A DNA stretch of 5,540 nt from an uncultured Lachnospiraceae bacterium. Lineage in GTDB: Bacteria > Bacillota_A > Clostridia > Lachnospirales > Lachnospiraceae. The notes beneath the pieces were generated by a model. The model did no database searches and was not told the origin of the DNA. It saw nothing but the letters and a program-made list of their open reading frames with translations. Each line of letters begins with the position of its first letter. Positions within the stretch are counted from its first letter, which is position 1. Below, piece by piece: positions 4,550-5,540 of the stretch. A program made the position numbers and the translations under genes. The stretch spans positions 1-5,540 of the forward strand of contig CANOBT010000284.1 in the NCBI GenBank assembly GCA_947564305.1, read 5' to 3'.

Positions 4550-4774
4550 TCATTCTTTCTTTTCAAGCATCCCCCAGATCGCAACGCCAATCCCCAAAAC
4601 GGCAATGACGATAAAAATATAGAACACTGGCATAAGCCCGTACTGCGCCATATTCCGAAACGATGATAACTCCCCATTTACGTTCCAATCATTGGCCATC
4701 GTTCCCGCCAAAAGCACTGCAACAGAAAGCAATCCGGCCAAGAACATTATTGAACCTAAAATCACTTTTTTCAT
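4550..4774 (-). CDS. Small membrane protein with two predicted helices, 74 aa
   Basis: Two hydrophobic segments, about residues 5-27 (ILGSIMFLAGLLSVAVLLAG) and 48-70 (MPVFYIFIVIAVLGIGVAIW), are joined by a polar loop of about 20 residues with NDWNVNGELSSF and NMAQYGLMP. The N-terminus is MKK and the end is LEKKE, so both ends are probably cytoplasmic and the loop outside. A cleavable signal at residue 24 is an alternative but the second helix makes an anchored hairpin likelier. The start has AAAAGGAG at 4783-4790. No named family is recognised, although the YGLMP and closing WGMLEKKE pattern is familiar from uncharacterised Clostridia proteins. It is alone between repeat regions, so it could be co-transcribed with either neighbour. 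Confidence 0.88.
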   Translation of the reverse strand: MKKVILGSIMFLAGLLSVAVLLAGTMANDWNVNGELSSFRNMAQYGLMPVFYIFIVIAVLGIGVAIWGMLEKKE

Positions 4775-4823
4775 TGAAAGCTCTCCTTTTTCAACTTTAT
4801 TTTTCCGTCTTGCACATCCACCT

Positions 4824-4853
4824 CTCCCGTTCAGAGCCGCCCCTGCACCCTTA
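4824..4853 (-). repeat. Second intergenic repeat, copy C
   Basis: In gene direction TAAGGGTGCAGGGGCGGCTC followed by TGAACGGGAG, lying 49 bases or more before the 74-aa gene. This is the only gap with the second repeat but without the first. Confidence 0.72.
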
Positions 4854-4856
4854 CAG

Positions 4857-4890
4857 TCCGCAGAGGCAAAGTTTTATGCGCCTATGCGGA
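4857..4890. repeat. Imperfect inverted repeat after the 210-aa gene
   Basis: TCCGCA-g-AGGC and GCCT-a-TGCGGA pair over a 12-base loop, ten pairs with one mismatch. It begins about 15 bases after the stop of the 210-aa gene, the right place for a 3' end, but it lacks a T run, so a factor-independent terminator is not supported. Confidence 0.4.
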
Positions 4891-4904
4891 ATAGGGTGTA
4901 AAGA

Positions 4905-5537
4905 TTATATCTGTATATCTAATGTGCTGCCCGAAGACGGTGCTTTTGTATCTGCTGCCAAGTCAGACTGTATCTGCTGATAAGATATGGTTCCCTTTGC
5001 GTTTTCCCCATACTCTTTTTTCAGGCGTGCCAATTCATCATTATAAATAGATGTAAACACCCGCGCCCTTGCAAATTCTTCCTCGGTGCTTATGGCTTTC
5101 CAGTTCCTTGATTCGGGATTGTAAGACAGCGTTTTATTTCCATTCGAATCCCAAAACATACAGGCCGCATTCATCTTCCCGCCTGTCCTTCTCATGCTTG
5201 ATTCATAGATGGCTTTCCTGTCCGGGGAAACAGTCTCTCCATGCTGCATACATAATTTCCTGTATGCAGCATCATCCCGCTTCCCGGTGGCAAATTCCTT
5301 CTGTGCAAGCTCCTTTATTGCCGCCTCAAATTCTTCCTCCGACATTGCAGGCTTATCACGCTTCGTCATGATATTATCCCAATTCGGCTTCGTGAATTGA
5401 ATATCAACCGGCTTGAAACGCAGTGCAAAATTCCCATAATCACATTGAGCTAACGGATTATTGGAATTTTTCTTATTGCCGAACATCTGCTGTACCATGT
5501 TGGCATACTGTGAATAGTTATCCCTTGTTATCTGCAT
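4905..5537 (-). CDS. Uncharacterised soluble protein, 210 aa, paralogue of the 216-aa protein
   Basis: The protein starts MQITRDNYSQYANMVQQMFG, then a polar stretch with many Asn, PNWDNIMTK (51-59), EEEFEAAIKELAQKE (67-81), a Cys/His-containing helix (94-99), VSPDRKAIYESS (103-114), CMFWDSNGNKTLSYNPESRN (126-145), WKAISTEEEFARARVFTSIY (146-165), NDELARLKKEYG (166-177) and a disordered Ser/Thr/Ala-rich tail. The order of landmarks is shared with the protein at 3068-3718, so the two are homologous. There is no signal peptide or membrane helix. Only three bases are visible before the ATG, so its ribosome site cannot be seen and a start further right, outside the window, is possible. MQIT as an N-terminus is plausible. 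The function is not known; the conserved VSPDRKA and the Trp-plus-acidic helix pattern would be the place to look for a binding site. Confidence 0.87.
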   Translation of the reverse strand: MQITRDNYSQYANMVQQMFGNKKNSNNPLAQCDYGNFALRFKPVDIQFTKPNWDNIMTKRDKPAMSEEEFEAAIKELAQKEFATGKRDDAAYRKLCMQHGETVSPDRKAIYESSMRRTGGKMNAACMFWDSNGNKTLSYNPESRNWKAISTEEEFARARVFTSIYNDELARLKKEYGENAKGTISYQQIQSDLAADTKAPSSGSTLDIQI

Positions 5538-5540
5538 ATC

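Noticed and set aside
4797..4817. Six-codon leader peptide (MCKTEK) before the 74-aa gene
   Set aside because: The AGGTGG directly touches the ATG, so spacing is poor, and such short frames occur by chance.

Overview
The window is a dense run of small genes, all read from the minus strand, so gene order in transcription runs from high to low coordinates. It has strong Shine-Dalgarno sites (GGAGG, AGGTGG), moderate GC content, a typical Gram-positive lipoprotein and several short membrane proteins. Together these suggest a Firmicute, most likely a gut Clostridia/Lachnospiraceae chromosome. That placement is an inference from style and remembered family resemblance; no taxonomic marker gene is present.

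Layout in transcription order: a 210-aa soluble protein (4905-5537); a 74-aa two-helix membrane protein (4550-4774); a 165-aa protein beginning MSISGIGTAGYP (3898-4395); a 216-aa protein related to the 210-aa one (3068-3718); a 115-aa four-helix membrane protein (2663-3010); a 59-aa glycine-rich membrane protein (2394-2573); a 37-aa small protein (2167-2280) closely followed by a 147-aa acidic protein (1702-2145); a 109-aa helical protein (1261-1590); a 162-aa lipoprotein (684-1172); and a protein of at least 178 aa that runs off the left edge (1-535) and carries a GGADGPTSIF motif at its N-terminus. The 37-aa and 59-aa genes and the cut-off first gene are easy to miss because they are short or have no stop in the window.

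The most striking structure lies between the genes. Eight of the ten spacers, from 571 to 4530, carry a full or truncated copy of one degenerate repeat of about 55-80 bp, always in the same orientation. A second repeat of about 30 bp lies before three genes (3761-3790, 4435-4464, 4824-4853). The only spacers lacking the first repeat are the 21-bp gap between the 37-aa and 147-aa genes, which therefore look like one two-gene unit, and the gap at 4775-4904, which has only the second repeat. The layout is cassette-like: one or two small unrelated genes, each with its own ribosome binding site, separated by a common sequence. The repeat core can form a hairpin with some compensatory changes.

No enzyme, transposase, integrase, RNA gene or CRISPR array is visible. 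No gene has a function that can be assigned from sequence alone. An accessory, recombination-prone array of small genes, possibly including immunity-like proteins, is the best working reading, but it is an inference.
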